DNA of 51,842 nucleotides, taken from positions 1,450,998 to 1,502,839 of the forward strand of contig NZ_LT904908.1 in the NCBI RefSeq assembly GCF_900199705.1, given 5' to 3'. The notes beneath the pieces are model-generated. The model saw nothing but the letters and a program-made list of their open reading frames with translations, searched no databases and was not told the origin of the DNA. The position numbers and the translations under genes were made by a program. Shown here in pieces: positions 49,871-51,842 of the stretch. Each line of letters begins with the position of its first letter. The stretch's first letter is position 1. The DNA is from Collinsella provencensis. GTDB lineage: Bacteria > Actinomycetota > Coriobacteriia > Coriobacteriales > Coriobacteriaceae.

Positions 49871-50014
49871 AAGCGTTTCTCTAACATTCTTTTCGAAATC
49901 AGGGGATAACGCCTTTGGATTGCAGCGATTTTGCAACAAGAAGGGCGCTGCAGTTCCACTTACAGCTGTTGCGCTAAGCTTGAAGACGACATTCAAGCAA
50001 AGGAAGTGCTGAAT

Positions 50015-50839
50015 ATGGCAGATGTCGACATGGATCATACGGCGGGTTCGGCGCAGTCGCGTTATACCGTGGGACGCATTCATTCCATCGAAACTATGGG
50101 TACCGTGGATGGCCCGGGCATGCGCTTTGTAGTGTTTGTCCAGGGCTGTCCCATGCGTTGCGCGTATTGCCATAACCCCGATACCTGGGCTGTTGGACCT
50201 GACGTGGGCACCCCGATTACAGTTGAGAAGATCGCGGAAGAGTTCGAGAACAATCGCCCGTTTTATCGTTCGGGCGGCATCACGGTGACGGGCGGCGAGC
50301 CGTTGCTACAGCCCGAGTTTGTGGGTGACCTGTTTTACGCCATGCACGCCGACCCGCACGGTCGGGTGCATACCTGTCTAGATAGCTGCGGTTATGCGTA
50401 CAATCCAAAAAAGCCCGAGCGTTTTGAACGGGTTCTTTCCGAGACGGACCTCGTGCTGCTCGATATCAAACACAGCGATCCGGCGGGTCACAAGCAGCTT
50501 ACGGGATGTGACTCCGCGCGCATCTTGGCGTTTGGCGATGAACTCGCGCGTCGGCAGATTAAGGCGATCATTCGCCATGTGATCGTGCCGGGTATCACCG
50601 ACACCGAGGAAGAGTGCGAGGCGCTTGGTCGCCTTATCGCTCCGTGGCACAACGTGATCGGGTTGGAATTGTTGCCGTACCATACCATGGGCGTGGCGAA
50701 GTACGAGCGCCTTGGCATCGAGTATCCGCTCAAGGACACGCCCGCCATGGATAAGACTCGCATCCCCGTTTTGCGCGAGGCGGTTATTCGCGGGCTGCGT
50801 GCCGGTCGTGCTGAGGCGCATCGCTGCGCGGGCGCGTAA
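50015..50839 (+). CDS. pflA: pyruvate formate-lyase activating enzyme
   Basis: This 274-residue radical-SAM enzyme places the glycyl radical on pyruvate formate-lyase. The cluster motif is CPMRCAYC with Cys45, Cys49 and Cys52. GGITVTGGEPLLQPEFVGDL, LDIKHSDPAGHKQLTG and RHVIVPGITDTEEE are typical of PflA. AAGGAAGTGCTGAAT precedes ATG 50015. It stands alone, about 20 kb from the split lyase genes. In this organism its substrate should be Gly58 of the small subunit at 29962, not a residue in the large chain. Confidence 0.94.
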   Translation: MADVDMDHTAGSAQSRYTVGRIHSIETMGTVDGPGMRFVVFVQGCPMRCAYCHNPDTWAVGPDVGTPITVEKIAEEFENNRPFYRSGGITVTGGEPLLQPEFVGDLFYAMHADPHGRVHTCLDSCGYAYNPKKPERFERVLSETDLVLLDIKHSDPAGHKQLTGCDSARILAFGDELARRQIKAIIRHVIVPGITDTEEECEALGRLIAPWHNVIGLELLPYHTMGVAKYERLGIEYPLKDTPAMDKTRIPVLREAVIRGLRAGRAEAHRCAGA

Positions 50840-50874
50840 CGTTCGTCTCCTGAGCTAGTTCATACTTCCCGTTC

Positions 50875-50933
50875 AGTTGCCTATGGTTTTCTGCACTTTG
50901 GAGGCTTCAAAAGGCATTAATCCATAAGCAATA
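50875..50933. repeat. 60-bp dispersed palindromic repeat, copy 4 (inverted)
   Basis: It runs AGTTGCCTATGGTTTTCTGC, then ACTTTGGAGGCTTC, then AAAAGGCATTAATCCATAAG. It is the reverse complement of the type at 473-532, and CAAAAGGCATTAATCCATA is shared exactly. It is followed by a second fragment with TATAGGCAATGG. Confidence 0.7.
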
Positions 50934-51017
50934 GAGGGCGGGTATAGGCAATGGAGAACGAGTACAGATAACGTTGGGCCGAACGGGCGAGGGTAAATGC
51001 CGTCGCCCGTTCCACTG

Positions 51018-51842
51018 TTACAGATACTCGATCTGCGCACCCTCGGTGTCGCAGGTGAGGATATGCGTGTCGCACGCAGGGAACTGCTCGCGCAGGCGCA
51101 CTTGCAGGAACTTCGCCACGATGGTGTCGTCGGTCACGGTCATGAGCGTGGAGCCCGAGCCCGAGATCCAAAGCGTTCCCGCGCCGCCCTCGAGACACGT
51201 CGCGCGGATAGCGTCGTAGTCGGGGATGAGCGCACGGCGGTAGGGCTCCTGAAGGCGGTCGTCGCAGGCGTCGGCGATAAGTGCAAGGTCGCCGGTTTCC
51301 AAGCCGCGCGTCATGCCCGCGATGCGCCCCATCTGCCAGACCGCCGTCGACAGCGGCACCTGCTGCGGCACGACCTTGCGCGCGTCGCTCGTGTGGACCT
51401 CGTAGGGCGGGATGACGGTGAGGAACCGCAGGCGGTCGGAGACCTCGTAGCGCAGGCAGCGCGGGAGCCCGCCCTCGGGCGTGAACGAGCACACGGCTCC
51501 ACCCAGGATGGCGGGCGCAACGTTGTCGGGATGCCCCTCGACCGCCGTGGCGATGCGCACCAGCTCGGCACGGGCCACGGTGTGCCCGGTGAGTGCCGCA
51601 GCGGCCATGATGCCAGCGACGACGCAGGTGGAGCTGCTGCCCAGGCCGCGCGCCACGGGCACGTCGGTTTCGATATGCAGCTTGACGGGGAAGGGCTGCT
51701 CGCCCCACTCGCGCAGTGCGTCGACAAACGAAACGTAGACGAGGTTGTCCTCGTTTTGGAACTCCTCGGGACATCCGGTGATGCACAGCTCGTCGGCGCG
51801 CTCGAACGTGAAATGCGAGTACAGCGATACCGCCATTCCCAG
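51018..51842 (-). CDS. thrB: homoserine kinase, N terminus outside the window
   Basis: This GHMP-family kinase phosphorylates L-homoserine in threonine synthesis. The frame runs off the window end. The first visible residues, LGMAVSLYSHFTFE, are the usual position 20 or so of the protein, so about 20 residues are missing. PVARGLGSSSTCVVAGI is the ATP-binding loop, EGHPDNVAPAILGG the second family motif, and WISGSGSTLM the third. ATG 51836 is internal and not the start. Its upstream neighbours are outside the window. Confidence 0.9.
   Translation of the reverse strand: MGMAVSLYSHFTFERADELCITGCPEEFQNEDNLVYVSFVDALREWGEQPFPVKLHIETDVPVARGLGSSSTCVVAGIMAAAALTGHTVARAELVRIATAVEGHPDNVAPAILGGAVCSFTPEGGLPRCLRYEVSDRLRFLTVIPPYEVHTSDARKVVPQQVPLSTAVWQMGRIAGMTRGLETGDLALIADACDDRLQEPYRRALIPDYDAIRATCLEGGAGTLWISGSGSTLMTVTDDTIVAKFLQVRLREQFPACDTHILTCDTEGAQIEYL

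Noticed and set aside
1-51842. CRISPR array
   Set aside because: No regularly spaced identical repeats with unique spacers were found; the repeats present are dispersed inverted elements or loose tandem words.

Overview
The window looks like chromosomal DNA of a GC-rich anaerobic actinobacterium of the class Coriobacteriia. A Collinsella-like gut organism is the best guess. This is an inference from codon use, the split transketolase, the fermentation genes (pyruvate formate-lyase, iron alcohol dehydrogenases, thiolase and 3-hydroxyacyl-CoA dehydrogenase) and the membrane-bound LuxR regulator. No database search was run.

Layout. At 1-1.8 kb there is the end of a Ppx/GppA phosphatase, a 1.1-kb gene-free stretch full of small repeats, and two tRNA-Leu genes. 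At 1.9-9.5 kb lie a TipA-like MerR regulator, a GH5-like protein without its catalytic acid, and the housekeeping run rsmI, metG, rsmA and tatD. At 9.5-18.8 kb is an envelope block: a D,D-carboxypeptidase, a VanR-like response regulator, a TetR-MMPL-coiled-coil export cassette, and a VanS-like kinase that was probably once next to the regulator. At 19-21.5 kb are transaldolase and a two-gene transketolase. At 21.8-27 kb are an acetyltransferase, a membrane LuxR regulator divergent from a Tat/lipoprotein amidohydrolase, and an SPFH protein with a ribbon-helix-helix partner.

At 27.7-30.2 kb lies the most striking locus, a pyruvate formate-lyase encoded in two pieces. The large chain has the catalytic Cys-Cys pair but stops before the glycyl-radical domain. 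A separate 83-residue gene, with its own ribosome site and promoter-like sequence, supplies that domain. The activating enzyme is 20 kb away at 50 kb. At 30.4-36.8 kb is an accessory region: an AbiEi/DUF559-like protein, a dihydrofolate-reductase-like gene broken by one stop codon, an acetyltransferase, an iron alcohol dehydrogenase, a KDG-type sugar kinase and a small membrane protein, set among repeats.

From 37.1 to 49.6 kb everything is on the plus strand and looks like one metabolic locus: fructose-type PTS IIB and IIC, class II aldolase, glycerate kinase, acyl-CoA synthetase, CoA-transferase, 3-hydroxybutyryl-CoA dehydrogenase, thiolase, alcohol dehydrogenase, PTS IIA and an OFA-like MFS carrier. 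The window ends inside homoserine kinase.

Five families of short intergenic inverted-repeat elements are visible. Three have copies that can be aligned to each other within the window. One of these carries an intrinsic terminator whose stem shows compensatory changes between its two copies.
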